Source: Leptolyngbya sp. FACHB-261 (GTDB lineage Bacteria; Cyanobacteriota; Cyanobacteriia; FACHB-261). From it: a stretch of 64,000 nt of DNA. Position 1 is the stretch's first letter. Every line of letters begins with the position of its first letter. Positions 44,742-53,905 of this stretch are shown piece by piece. The notes under the pieces were generated by a model. That model was not told the origin of the DNA. It saw only the letters and a program-made list of their open reading frames with translations, and ran no database searches. The DNA lies in NCBI RefSeq assembly GCF_014696065.1, contig NZ_JACJPL010000004.1, positions 1 through 64,000 of the forward strand. Reading direction: 5' to 3'. Made by a program: the position numbers and the translations under genes.

Positions 44742-47700
44742 TCAGGTGATATAAAAAATACCCGCTTCCAGGCCAAACCGAAGATATTCTTCAAGGCTGG
44801 CACGTAAGTTGGCCTCACGTTGCGGTTGTTTTAGATCATTAAAAACTCCCATTTCCGAGCTGTCCTCTGCACCAGTTCGAATTTTTGGAGGACAGCTAGA
44901 TGCGAGCTGGGCATAGCCTGGATCACTATAACAGGTCCAGGTAAAACTAGGCTGTAATCGAGCTAGAATTAGCAATTTCTCGTCTACATTTTTGAGCCCT
45001 CGATTGATGGATGTCCAACTGCTATTTTCATTGCCGGAACGCAAAATACCACCCACAGCTGTTGCGGCAAAAATTTGTCGATGGCCTGACGGGGTATTGC
45101 TTTGGGCGTTGCTTTGGGTATCGCTTGTCGTGTTGATGCTGTGGCTCACTTTAATCGCTAGAGCAGCCACATCAGTGCTTGCTAAGTCAGTGGTTGCTGC
45201 AATCCAATGATTGCCATTGTCAGTGGAATAGAAAATACCCTGACCTGCAGTTCCAGCCCAGAGGGACTCGATGGTAAAAGTCGTTCCTGCCGGTAGATCA
45301 GGCTTAAAAGCGCTATTGATCGTCAGCAACTCATCTGAATCAATGTGAGTAACAATTCTGATTTGGCCCGCAACTGCAAGAGCATCTCCCATCTTTAGCT
45401 CTTGCTTAAAGGCAGTACCTATACCCCTTACGGTTGTGCCTGTACTGTTGATTGTGCCTTGTCCATACTTGATTGAGTTGAGCAATGCAGTGATTTCTGT
45501 GGTTGCAGGCAAGTTGAGAACCTGCCAATGCTCACCACGATCGGCGGAGTGAAACAATCCAGTCGAAGTTCCAGCAAATATTTGGCCACTGGCACTAATC
45601 AACAGGGCGGTGACGTGTGAACTGGTTAAACCTCGATTGCTTGCTACCCAGTTGTGGCTGCGATCTGTGCGAAAAATGCCACCTGTTGTGCCAGCGAAAA
45701 TCTGACCATTGGGATGTACAGCCAGGGCAGTGACATGGTGATTAGTAAGGCCGCGGTTGAGCTGCTGCAAAGAATTGCCATTTTCTAGGCTGCTATTCAC
45801 TGAGAAGCTAAAGATCCCGTTACCAGCAGTGGCAGCCAAAATCAGAGCGCTAGTGTCCGGTTGAGGGTAGACCGCTAAAGCTGTGATATCGGTATTCAGT
45901 TTGGCATCAAGGCCAGCATCAGTGTCGTTATCAGTGCCAATCTTGATGTTGGTGTCAACAGCGATCCAGTTCAGCTCACTCTCTGCTACAGCATAAAAGA
46001 TACCGCCGCCCGCTGTACCCGCGAGAATATAAGCTTTGTTGTCTGTATTGTTATCTGCGTCGTTCTCTGCGCCATTGGCAACGGTATTAGAGCCAATGGT
46101 GGTGTGATAAGCCAAAAGTGCAGTGATATGCAGATTAGTGAGCCCATTGTTGAAGGGCTGCCATTGCTCGCCGTTATCAGTGGAACGAAATATGCCATCT
46201 CCTGCTGTAGCAGCAAACAGATAGCTTAAATCAGTGTCACAAACAACCAGTGAAGTCATCGCGCTAGGTAAGCTATCAGGTTCACTAAAAGCCTCACTGA
46301 GAGCTAGATCTGGTTGACAGCGATAGCGACGCGGTGTGTGGGAGTTGTCCACTACATAACAGAACCGCAGGCACCCAACCTGTCGTCGGATTGCTGTTAC
46401 TTTCTCACTAAAAATGCTGCTACTCGCCTCTAGACTGCGTATATGGCTGCTGCCAAAAACAGTCGTAGTCCTGATCGTAGCCGCAGTCCCAGTTGCAATG
46501 ATTGCAGCGCCGTTCTCGTTGTCGCAGCCCTTGTCGATAATGCTATCGGCGATCCACAAACTCGGTACCGTATCAGCCAGGTGAATAGGACCACAGATGC
46601 TACGTTCGAGAGCAATTTCCAGCTGACTGTTATCAACTTCTGATGTATCGCTAGTGTCTGAACATTGTCCAGGACAATCTGCTTCAGTTTCTTGCGGGTC
46701 CTCAGACTCTGAGTCAGGATCCTGAAAATCTGAAGATTGCCAGCTTCGAAGCACTGCTTGAACCGTAGCGAAAACCCGAACGGTTTGTTGTAGACCAAGT
46801 TCAACAAGTTTGCCTAAATTCTGCTTGGGGGGGGTGTTATTGACACTCGCGCCCCAGCGCAAGATATTGCTAATAAGGCTAAGACCATACATGAGCAGAG
46901 CGAGGAATGATACATCTTCCTCTGCCTCCGGTTCTGGTGCTAGTTTTGACTTTTCAACAATGAGTCCTCCCGCTTCAGGCACCAAGGTGCAATGGGAAAC
47001 CTGTAAGCTTTTAAGATCTCCCGGCTGAACTGTCAATCTGCCTTCAATCAACAATCCATTTAAAGTCAATCTCCCGGATGTGACCGTCTCATCAGCAATG
47101 CCTAAACCTATTACTGACAAATTGCCACGAATATGAGGACGACACTGATTAGCAGCGAGTAGCTTCACCTGCCGTCCTGCAGGAATTTTTAGGGTTAAAT
47201 TGCCTCTGTAAGTGTGATTGTCCTCAACCGTAATCACGCCTGTTTCTACCTCCTGAACCACCCTAATTGGTGACTGTCCTCGGGATGAAATAAGAGCAAT
47301 GAACACGGTCACAGTTTGGCCTGTGTAAGGACTCAAATCCAGTAAATAGCGGTTCTCTAGTTTGAGTGTTCGCCTTCTACGATTGATTGCCTTGCCAGGT
47401 GAAATTTGAATCTGAGCGAAGCCAGATTCAGCCGGATTGACGTCGAGGCCCTTAACGATGCCCGGCTGATAAATACCACGAGCAGATTTAGCAAGGCGGC
47501 GACGAGTGGTATCCAGATGGCTGATTTTACCGTTAGCATCTACACTAATCTGAGCCAAGGGAATATAAATTTGGTCCTGACAGAATTGCCAAATCTGCGC
47601 CAGCTTGTTCCAGGCTCGAACCGCCTCTGCGAGGGGCTTACGTTTTACATGCTTTGTATGACTTGTATGACCTGTAGGACTGAATTGCTGCACTGACCAG

Positions 47701-48824
47701 ATCAGGCGGGAGCCAGAGCCGTGTAGAGCTTTGGCAAGCGATTCACTGCGGTCGTAGGGACCACTGCCAACATCGCTGCTAAAGCCATAGGAGTAGCTGA
47801 CTTCAACCTGGCGCGGCGTCCCAGTCAAGAAAGCCAATCGTCCTAACTCAGGATCGAGAGCGACTTTCTTGATTGGCGTACCGTCTGTCTGCAAATACAG
47901 GTTCTGAGGCGGTAGCTGCCACTGTTGGGAGTCTTCCTGGCCCAAGCTATAAACTAAAATTTCTTCTGGTGAAATTGGGTTTGCTTGGCCGTCAACAAAA
48001 ATTCGGGGGAAGATTTTGGAGGCAGAATCAGTCCCTATTGAGGCTTGAAGCAGATGGCGAAATAGCTTGCCAGGAACGTTGATTTCCTCAGCTAGCTGAG
48101 TAATCTCAGTTTCGGTCTGAGGCTGATTGAACAGCGGTACAGCTTCACGTCCCAGAGGGTTGAATGTGTAGTAAAGGCCGTTGATTTTAGCCTTATGACC
48201 CTTAACGGCCCGAGCTGTCCCTCGCTCAATTGGATAGCTACGCAGTCGCCATAAGAACAGTCCCATGTTGCCAACGTTGTACTTACCTTGAGCATTAGCT
48301 ACTCGCCGAATTTCTGCTGTATAAGCAGCCCGTTGCTCAAATGGTGTACCCAACAGTTCTGGCTGCTTGTTACTGCGCAGGTCAACGCTAGTATTCGTAC
48401 GAAGGTGATTGAGGTTCTGTGTAGTGGCTAAAAGCTGAAAGAACTCTACGGCACGAGCACGCCAGCCAGTAATATCTTGAGCCAGTTGTTCGAGAACAGG
48501 CGCAGTCCCTTTGCGACGTCGATATGCCAGGGTATTAGCGACATGAGCACGCTGTTCCGGGCCATAGGTCAGCGTGTCATCAGCGTACAAATCACGTACC
48601 TTTAATAGGTCGCCAATATAGGGAACGACCCAAGGCTCACAGGTCTCAATAAACCAGTTGTCATATAAGCCTTCGATATCGGCTTCAATGGCCTGAAACT
48701 CACTCTCAATGATCGCAAGCAGAGCCCGAAGCGGCTCACCCTGCTTCACATCTTGTAGTTGATAAATCGAGGGCAGTAGCTTATAAAGGCGCTCAGCAGA
48801 GCGTTGGCTTGGAGAATTATTCAT
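44742..48824 (-). CDS. Tail-protein-I-like eCIS baseplate protein with Asp-box propeller region
   Basis: The 1360-residue protein starts like the phage tail protein I family (AERLYKLLPSIYQLQDVKQG, YIGDLLKVRDLYADDTLTYG, VANTLAYRRRKGTAPVLEQL) and keeps the family region near 800-850 (SEKVTAIRRQVGCLRFCYVV, PRRYRCQPDLAL). Its end is also the family end (TWTCYSDPGYAQLASSCPPK, REANLRASLEEYLRFGLEAG). Between residues about 855 and 1285 lies an extra region with Asp-boxes (STDNGEQW 881, SADRGEHW 1093, STDNGNHW 1200, degenerate RTDRSHNW 1052), as in BNR-type beta-propellers. A hydrophobic stretch (FLALLMYGLSLISNILRW) is at about 640-657. It overlaps the upstream baseplate gene by four bases. Confidence 0.82.
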   Translation of the reverse strand: MNNSPSQRSAERLYKLLPSIYQLQDVKQGEPLRALLAIIESEFQAIEADIEGLYDNWFIETCEPWVVPYIGDLLKVRDLYADDTLTYGPEQRAHVANTLAYRRRKGTAPVLEQLAQDITGWRARAVEFFQLLATTQNLNHLRTNTSVDLRSNKQPELLGTPFEQRAAYTAEIRRVANAQGKYNVGNMGLFLWRLRSYPIERGTARAVKGHKAKINGLYYTFNPLGREAVPLFNQPQTETEITQLAEEINVPGKLFRHLLQASIGTDSASKIFPRIFVDGQANPISPEEILVYSLGQEDSQQWQLPPQNLYLQTDGTPIKKVALDPELGRLAFLTGTPRQVEVSYSYGFSSDVGSGPYDRSESLAKALHGSGSRLIWSVQQFSPTGHTSHTKHVKRKPLAEAVRAWNKLAQIWQFCQDQIYIPLAQISVDANGKISHLDTTRRRLAKSARGIYQPGIVKGLDVNPAESGFAQIQISPGKAINRRRRTLKLENRYLLDLSPYTGQTVTVFIALISSRGQSPIRVVQEVETGVITVEDNHTYRGNLTLKIPAGRQVKLLAANQCRPHIRGNLSVIGLGIADETVTSGRLTLNGLLIEGRLTVQPGDLKSLQVSHCTLVPEAGGLIVEKSKLAPEPEAEEDVSFLALLMYGLSLISNILRWGASVNNTPPKQNLGKLVELGLQQTVRVFATVQAVLRSWQSSDFQDPDSESEDPQETEADCPGQCSDTSDTSEVDNSQLEIALERSICGPIHLADTVPSLWIADSIIDKGCDNENGAAIIATGTAATIRTTTVFGSSHIRSLEASSSIFSEKVTAIRRQVGCLRFCYVVDNSHTPRRYRCQPDLALSEAFSEPDSLPSAMTSLVVCDTDLSYLFAATAGDGIFRSTDNGEQWQPFNNGLTNLHITALLAYHTTIGSNTVANGAENDADNNTDNKAYILAGTAGGGIFYAVAESELNWIAVDTNIKIGTDNDTDAGLDAKLNTDITALAVYPQPDTSALILAATAGNGIFSFSVNSSLENGNSLQQLNRGLTNHHVTALAVHPNGQIFAGTTGGIFRTDRSHNWVASNRGLTSSHVTALLISASGQIFAGTSTGLFHSADRGEHWQVLNLPATTEITALLNSIKYGQGTINSTGTTVRGIGTAFKQELKMGDALAVAGQIRIVTHIDSDELLTINSAFKPDLPAGTTFTIESLWAGTAGQGIFYSTDNGNHWIAATTDLASTDVAALAIKVSHSINTTSDTQSNAQSNTPSGHRQIFAATAVGGILRSGNENSSWTSINRGLKNVDEKLLILARLQPSFTWTCYSDPGYAQLASSCPPKIRTGAEDSSEMGVFNDLKQPQREANLRASLEEYLRFGLEAGIFYIT

Positions 48825-51800
48825 GGCGTCAGCTCTGCGCTCAGGGTGACACCGGCTGCATTGAGTAATAACAGCTGAGCCGGTTGAACTTGCCTGTTTG
48901 AGGCGTTCCAGCGGGCAGGGCTAGCGGGTAGCACCTTTTCTAAGGTTTTGCTGAAACCAAGGCGATATAAAGCATCGAGATCAACGGCCACCACACCCGC
49001 GATTGCCTGAATAGCTGCAATCACTTCTGAGGTAGTAACATCTTGACCAAATTGGCGTTTTTCAAAACTAAAGGTTTCACGGAGAGCAGTATTGATCTGG
49101 GCTAAAACAGCATCCATGGGATAGCGAGAATCAACCAGCACTTTGGCCTCCAAGTTAAATAGCAATTGCTCGTAGGAATCAACTTGAGCAAGCTGTACTG
49201 GATCGCGAGCTGCATCAATGGCTTGAACTAGGTTTTCGTAGAGCCTGGAGCCTTGAGGAACAGGTCCTCCCCCTCTAGCCGCAACTGTGAGCTGAGCCAG
49301 TTGGCTCTCGCCGTTCCACAGCGCAGCTACTTGAGCCTTGCCGATGCCAGCAAAGGCAAGGGCAAAATCCTCAAAGTCCCGCAGAGAAACAATGCGATCT
49401 AGGGTGCGCACGCTGGCTGGAGCCTTAGCGCGAGCCTCATTCTGGGTTTCGGGTGCCGCCGCTCCGAGTGCAGGCAGCGGGTTGGTAACCTCCAGAATGC
49501 CTAGAGGTCGAGTTTTCAGTAGGCTCAGACTGCCAGCCGCAACCTCGCCTGCTGGCCCAAGCCCACTGCGATAACTGGCAGTCAGGTTCTCCTGACCGGT
49601 GGGTAAGCGCGCTCCCCGTTCGCCATCGCCAAAGGTCAAAGTGGTCGTGCCATCGTCATCAATCCGGGTGATGTAGCTATGGTCGAGGGCAGCCAATTCT
49701 GCCAATGAGGGCACATTCTGCCAGAGCACACCGTTGACGTGCACGTTCAAAGTGCTTTCAGCTCCACTTGCTGTAGGAGCTGAGACATAGGTCAGAGGCG
49801 GTTTTTTCAAAATGAACTGCATGTTCGCCTCATTGCCATCACCACTGCCTAGAGCCTCAAGCACCGTTTCACCATGGGTGGCGTGTACAGCGTTTGCACA
49901 AAGGGTCGTGGTGGTGGGGTCGTAGCTATTTTGCAAGGGAGCCTGCAACACCAAAATCGGTTTTTGCTGGTCTTCGGGTGGGTTTGCAACCACACTAATC
50001 TCGCTAATCATTGGATCATCAGCTAGAGCCGGTTGCAGGCTAATGTCACTGGGCTGCAGGGTTGTCAGGTGGCCAATAAAGCCGTTTTTATCTAATAAAG
50101 TCCAGTTTTGAGCAGTTGCTGAATTAGCAATAGTTTCGTTCGTTTCCGTGGCATTCATTTCCGGGACATTCACTGCCAGGGTAGGCGGTGCCATAACCTG
50201 CACTTGATCTCCCTGCCTCAGTTCAACAGCTGCAAAACCCTCTGGGGAAAGCAAGATCCCAGGTCCACCAGCCCATATTTGGTTAGATGGGCCAACAATG
50301 AGTGCTCGAATCTCTGTATTGATCAAGCTCACCTGAACTGCTTCCCAACCAGGAGCTAGGCTGTCAGAACGGAAGACAGTTCCACTGGCGCTACCTGCAA
50401 AAATTTGCTCTACCTCACTAGTAGAATTCACTGCAAGACAGCGGATCTTCATATCGGTGAGATTGATATTGAACGGCTCCCAAGGGCCTGTATCCGAGGA
50501 GCGGTTCAAGCGAAAGACACCACTATCAGCGGTTCCAATCAAAACCTGCTCATGCGATTGCTGATCTTGATAAGCGACGATTGCAGTAATGCTGGTATTG
50601 GGTAAGCCCTGGCTCAGGTTTTGCCAACTGTTGCCATTATCTTTGGAGCAAAAGACAGCGCCATCAAGGCTGCCTGCAAAAATACTGCTGTTACCGTTGG
50701 GACCAATGGCTAAGACTTGAATATCTGTATTAGTTAAGCCAGTTTGGCTCCAAGTTTGACCACCATTGACCAGGAGAAAAACACCGCCATCCTTGGTTCC
50801 AGCGAAGAGATTGCCATTTTGTTGAATCGCCAGGGTTCGCACTTGAGGATGCACAAGACCTGTATTAATAGGTACCCACAGCTTGCGCTCATTCGGGAGA
50901 CAAAAAACGCCATTGTTCGTGCCAACAAATACCGAGCCATCTGGGTGGATGGCGATGGCTTGGACCTCTAGACTAGTCAATCCTTCATTGATTGCTTGCC
51001 AGGCTTCAGAGTTCTGCTGACGCACAAATACACCGCTTGGGGTGCCCGCAAAAAGATCACTATTTGGATTATTTGGGTGCAGAGCTAAAGCTTGAATTCT
51101 GGAGTCAGTTAAGCCCTGAGACTTGCGCTGCCAGGTTGCGCTCCTCTGTGGCAGATGAAAAACTCCACCAATCGTGTTGATAGTGGCGCGAATGCGTTTA
51201 CCGCTAACAATTAGCATTTGACCGGCTTGCAGTCCTGCTACAAACTGGCTGAGCAAAATTTTATTGCTAACAATCGGATCGCTAAAAATCTGGCCCTGCT
51301 GTACCGTTACGGTTAGAGGCTCCTCAGCCAGTTGCAGGGGCTCACTTTGGATCAAGGCAATAGTGTCGCGCAGGCCAAAACTGTTGGCTTGAATTGCAGA
51401 GTTGGGAACTAAACGTGTGACCTTTGCCTCCAGGGCAAAATCTCGGCGCAGGACCGTAGAAAGATCGCTGACTTTACGCGCTGCCAGCTTTGATTCAGGC
51501 TCAGAAACCAGGAGAACAAAACGACTACCTGCAAGGATTTGTGGGTAGAGACTATCTAGATCAACAGCTTGCGTTTCAACCTGAAAGTTGGGCCAATCTG
51601 TGTAAACAGGACTATTTCGGCTTGCAGCTGCCTGGCTGGATTCAGCAGTAAAGTTAACAAAACGGGTTCCGGCAAAAACTTCACCGTTTTTGTTTACAGC
51701 GAGTGCAGTAATTTCGATTGCAGTTGGCTGGTTTTGACATAAGCGCCAATTAACTCCTCTATCACTGGAGCTAAACACACCACTGTCAGTTCCAGCATAG

Positions 51801-53905
51801 ATAACTGGACCTGTTTCACGCTTGTCAAAAGCTAATGAACGAATAGCACTGGCTCTGTGTTCCTCCGACAAGTTGCTGTGCTGCCAGTGCTCTCCCTGAT
51901 CCTTGGAGCGATAGAAACCCTGATTAGTTCCAGCCAAGACATAATGACTACCAGCGTCTTCGTAGGCCAGCAGAGTATGAACGGTCTTATTCCCGCTTGG
52001 GCTTTTTGGAGACCAGCTTTCACCTAGATCTTCAGAGCAATGAATACTATCATCAGTTCCTGCAAAAATATAGGTAATTTCCTTGCCACTGGAAAATTGC
52101 GATGCCTCACTTAGATTTGGAGTGAAGGCCAGGTCAAGCTGTAGTTCAGTGTCAGAAATAATTTCAGCTACGGTTCTTTTTTGATTGCTGACAACGATTA
52201 CATCGCCTCGCCGCAGATTCTTTTTAAAGCTGGTGCCCTTACCCAAAACCTGAGTGCCACAGCTAGTAATTTTGCCAGACATCAAGCGAGTAGTGGTAAC
52301 CAGAAGCGAGCGAATAGCTTTGCTGGGCAGACCTTTCAGCTGCCAGTTTTTACCCTGGTCGAGCGAACAATAAACTCCATCATCCGTGCCTGCAAAGATA
52401 TAAGTTCTGCTGTCAATTGAGAGGTTTTTGCTAACTAACGGTGTGGCGAAAGGAACATCGATTTCTATCGTTTGATCGGGACCAATTGCAGTGACGATCC
52501 GAGTTTGTCGCTCGATAATAATTGCATCTCCTAACAACAACTGTTGCTGAAAATCGGTGTTCTCTCCCCTAAGGGGCATACCATCTCCAGAAACAGTGCC
52601 CTGACCCAATCGACCCGGTAGGACGTGAGTTGATAAAGCCCGCACAACGGTGTTGGGCAAGCCTGTATTGATTGAGCCCCAACGGTTCGGTTGCTCGGGA
52701 TTCGATTTGACCCGAACACTGCCGATGCCGATGGCTGCCCAGGTATCTCCATTATCTTTAGAGCGAAAAACGCCTCCTCCGGGCGTTCCAGCTAAGAGCA
52801 TTTTGTCGAGGCAAGTAAGAGTTTGGATGCTTAGGTTTGCTAAGCCGGTATTGATTGCGGTCCAGGTTGTGCCTCTGTCTGTAGACCGGAAAATTCCATT
52901 GCCAGGGGTGCCTACAAACAGGTAGCCTGTCGCTGGATCCAGGGTGAGGCAAAGGATGTCCGTACTGGGTAGTCCAGTGCTAACCGAGGACCAGGATCCG
53001 TTATTGGTGCTGGCAAAGACGCCGCCTGGAATCGTGCTCTGAGCTGCCAGCACAGCTGCCCGCTGTAGTTCAACGGGCATCGTCTGCCATCGAGGAGCAC
53101 TGCTGCCAAACAGTGAAACCCGTTGCCGAAAGGCAAACACCTTGGGGTTTTGAAGGGTAGCCTCGATCGGTGGGAGTGCAAGCTGTTCCCAAGCCACCAG
53201 GGTATGGCCTGCCTGAGGAATCGGTTGCACTGTAGTCAGCGTCAGCAGATGCTCAGCAGGGGGGCTGCCTTCACCAACCAGCAGGATCTGGCTGCCCGGC
53301 TGTAATTGAGAGGTTAGACCCTGAAGATAGAGACTCTGACTGTGTTGATTGATAGTTTGGGGCCTAGTTGGCCTCGGCTTGAGTGCATTCCACTCAGCCC
53401 GAGCAACAATCTCGTCCCTGGTTTCGAAAGTCTGGGGCAGTTCGTCCTGACCAGGAATACTGACTACCTGCGTTCCTTGGGGCACAGTGGCTACGCCCGC
53501 AGTCCCTGGGCTCTCATCTACGGTAAAGGCTAGGACTGTACTGGCAGCAACGCCTGGGTTCAGCTCGTAACCAATGGCACGAGCCAATTCCAAAACCGAA
53601 CGGCGTTCAGTGGCAGTGCGCAGATAGCCCTCGTTGGCAATCCGCTCCTGATAGAAAGTCAGCACATCGGCGACCACTGCCCAAGCATCGAGCAGAGCGA
53701 TCGCAGGGTCATCACTAGCGCGGGTGGTGAGTTTGGCGAGTGGGCCACCCTGATTCGGATCATTCTCAGGGCTCAGGGCCAGGGGCAACCGAGCCAATAG
53801 ACGCTGGCGAAAAGCGGCATAGTCGCCAATCCGATAAGTCAGCGCTGGCAAACCAGGCCGGTTGTAAGGTTGTGCCGAGGCATTGGCATCGTTGGGAGTG
53901 CTCAC
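48821..53905 (-). CDS. Baseplate J-like eCIS protein with two Asp-box propeller insertions
   Basis: The 1694-residue protein is far longer than the usual 700-1000 of this putative baseplate assembly family. Family sequence at 1-285 (ALTYRIGDYAAFRQRLLARL, VLTFYQERIANEGYLRTATE, VFAFRQRVSLFG) resumes at about 765-910 (YTDWPNFQVE, DSLYPQILAGSRFVLLV, SGKRIRATI) and again from about 1228 to the end (QGDQVQVMAPPT, RDFEDFALAFAGIGKAQV). Between these blocks sit two Asp-box regions: about 295-750, with boxes at 341, 382, 514, 624, 667 and 713, and about 911-1225, with boxes at 1045 and 1087. It corresponds to the Afp12/gp6-like wedge protein. Start and stop overlap the neighbouring genes by four bases each. 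Confidence 0.85.
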   Translation of the reverse strand: MSTPNDANASAQPYNRPGLPALTYRIGDYAAFRQRLLARLPLALSPENDPNQGGPLAKLTTRASDDPAIALLDAWAVVADVLTFYQERIANEGYLRTATERRSVLELARAIGYELNPGVAASTVLAFTVDESPGTAGVATVPQGTQVVSIPGQDELPQTFETRDEIVARAEWNALKPRPTRPQTINQHSQSLYLQGLTSQLQPGSQILLVGEGSPPAEHLLTLTTVQPIPQAGHTLVAWEQLALPPIEATLQNPKVFAFRQRVSLFGSSAPRWQTMPVELQRAAVLAAQSTIPGGVFASTNNGSWSSVSTGLPSTDILCLTLDPATGYLFVGTPGNGIFRSTDRGTTWTAINTGLANLSIQTLTCLDKMLLAGTPGGGVFRSKDNGDTWAAIGIGSVRVKSNPEQPNRWGSINTGLPNTVVRALSTHVLPGRLGQGTVSGDGMPLRGENTDFQQQLLLGDAIIIERQTRIVTAIGPDQTIEIDVPFATPLVSKNLSIDSRTYIFAGTDDGVYCSLDQGKNWQLKGLPSKAIRSLLVTTTRLMSGKITSCGTQVLGKGTSFKKNLRRGDVIVVSNQKRTVAEIISDTELQLDLAFTPNLSEASQFSSGKEITYIFAGTDDSIHCSEDLGESWSPKSPSGNKTVHTLLAYEDAGSHYVLAGTNQGFYRSKDQGEHWQHSNLSEEHRASAIRSLAFDKRETGPVIYAGTDSGVFSSSDRGVNWRLCQNQPTAIEITALAVNKNGEVFAGTRFVNFTAESSQAAASRNSPVYTDWPNFQVETQAVDLDSLYPQILAGSRFVLLVSEPESKLAARKVSDLSTVLRRDFALEAKVTRLVPNSAIQANSFGLRDTIALIQSEPLQLAEEPLTVTVQQGQIFSDPIVSNKILLSQFVAGLQAGQMLIVSGKRIRATINTIGGVFHLPQRSATWQRKSQGLTDSRIQALALHPNNPNSDLFAGTPSGVFVRQQNSEAWQAINEGLTSLEVQAIAIHPDGSVFVGTNNGVFCLPNERKLWVPINTGLVHPQVRTLAIQQNGNLFAGTKDGGVFLLVNGGQTWSQTGLTNTDIQVLAIGPNGNSSIFAGSLDGAVFCSKDNGNSWQNLSQGLPNTSITAIVAYQDQQSHEQVLIGTADSGVFRLNRSSDTGPWEPFNINLTDMKIRCLAVNSTSEVEQIFAGSASGTVFRSDSLAPGWEAVQVSLINTEIRALIVGPSNQIWAGGPGILLSPEGFAAVELRQGDQVQVMAPPTLAVNVPEMNATETNETIANSATAQNWTLLDKNGFIGHLTTLQPSDISLQPALADDPMISEISVVANPPEDQQKPILVLQAPLQNSYDPTTTTLCANAVHATHGETVLEALGSGDGNEANMQFILKKPPLTYVSAPTASGAESTLNVHVNGVLWQNVPSLAELAALDHSYITRIDDDGTTTLTFGDGERGARLPTGQENLTASYRSGLGPAGEVAAGSLSLLKTRPLGILEVTNPLPALGAAAPETQNEARAKAPASVRTLDRIVSLRDFEDFALAFAGIGKAQVAALWNGESQLAQLTVAARGGGPVPQGSRLYENLVQAIDAARDPVQLAQVDSYEQLLFNLEAKVLVDSRYPMDAVLAQINTALRETFSFEKRQFGQDVTTSEVIAAIQAIAGVVAVDLDALYRLGFSKTLEKVLPASPARWNASNRQVQPAQLLLLNAAGVTLSAELTP

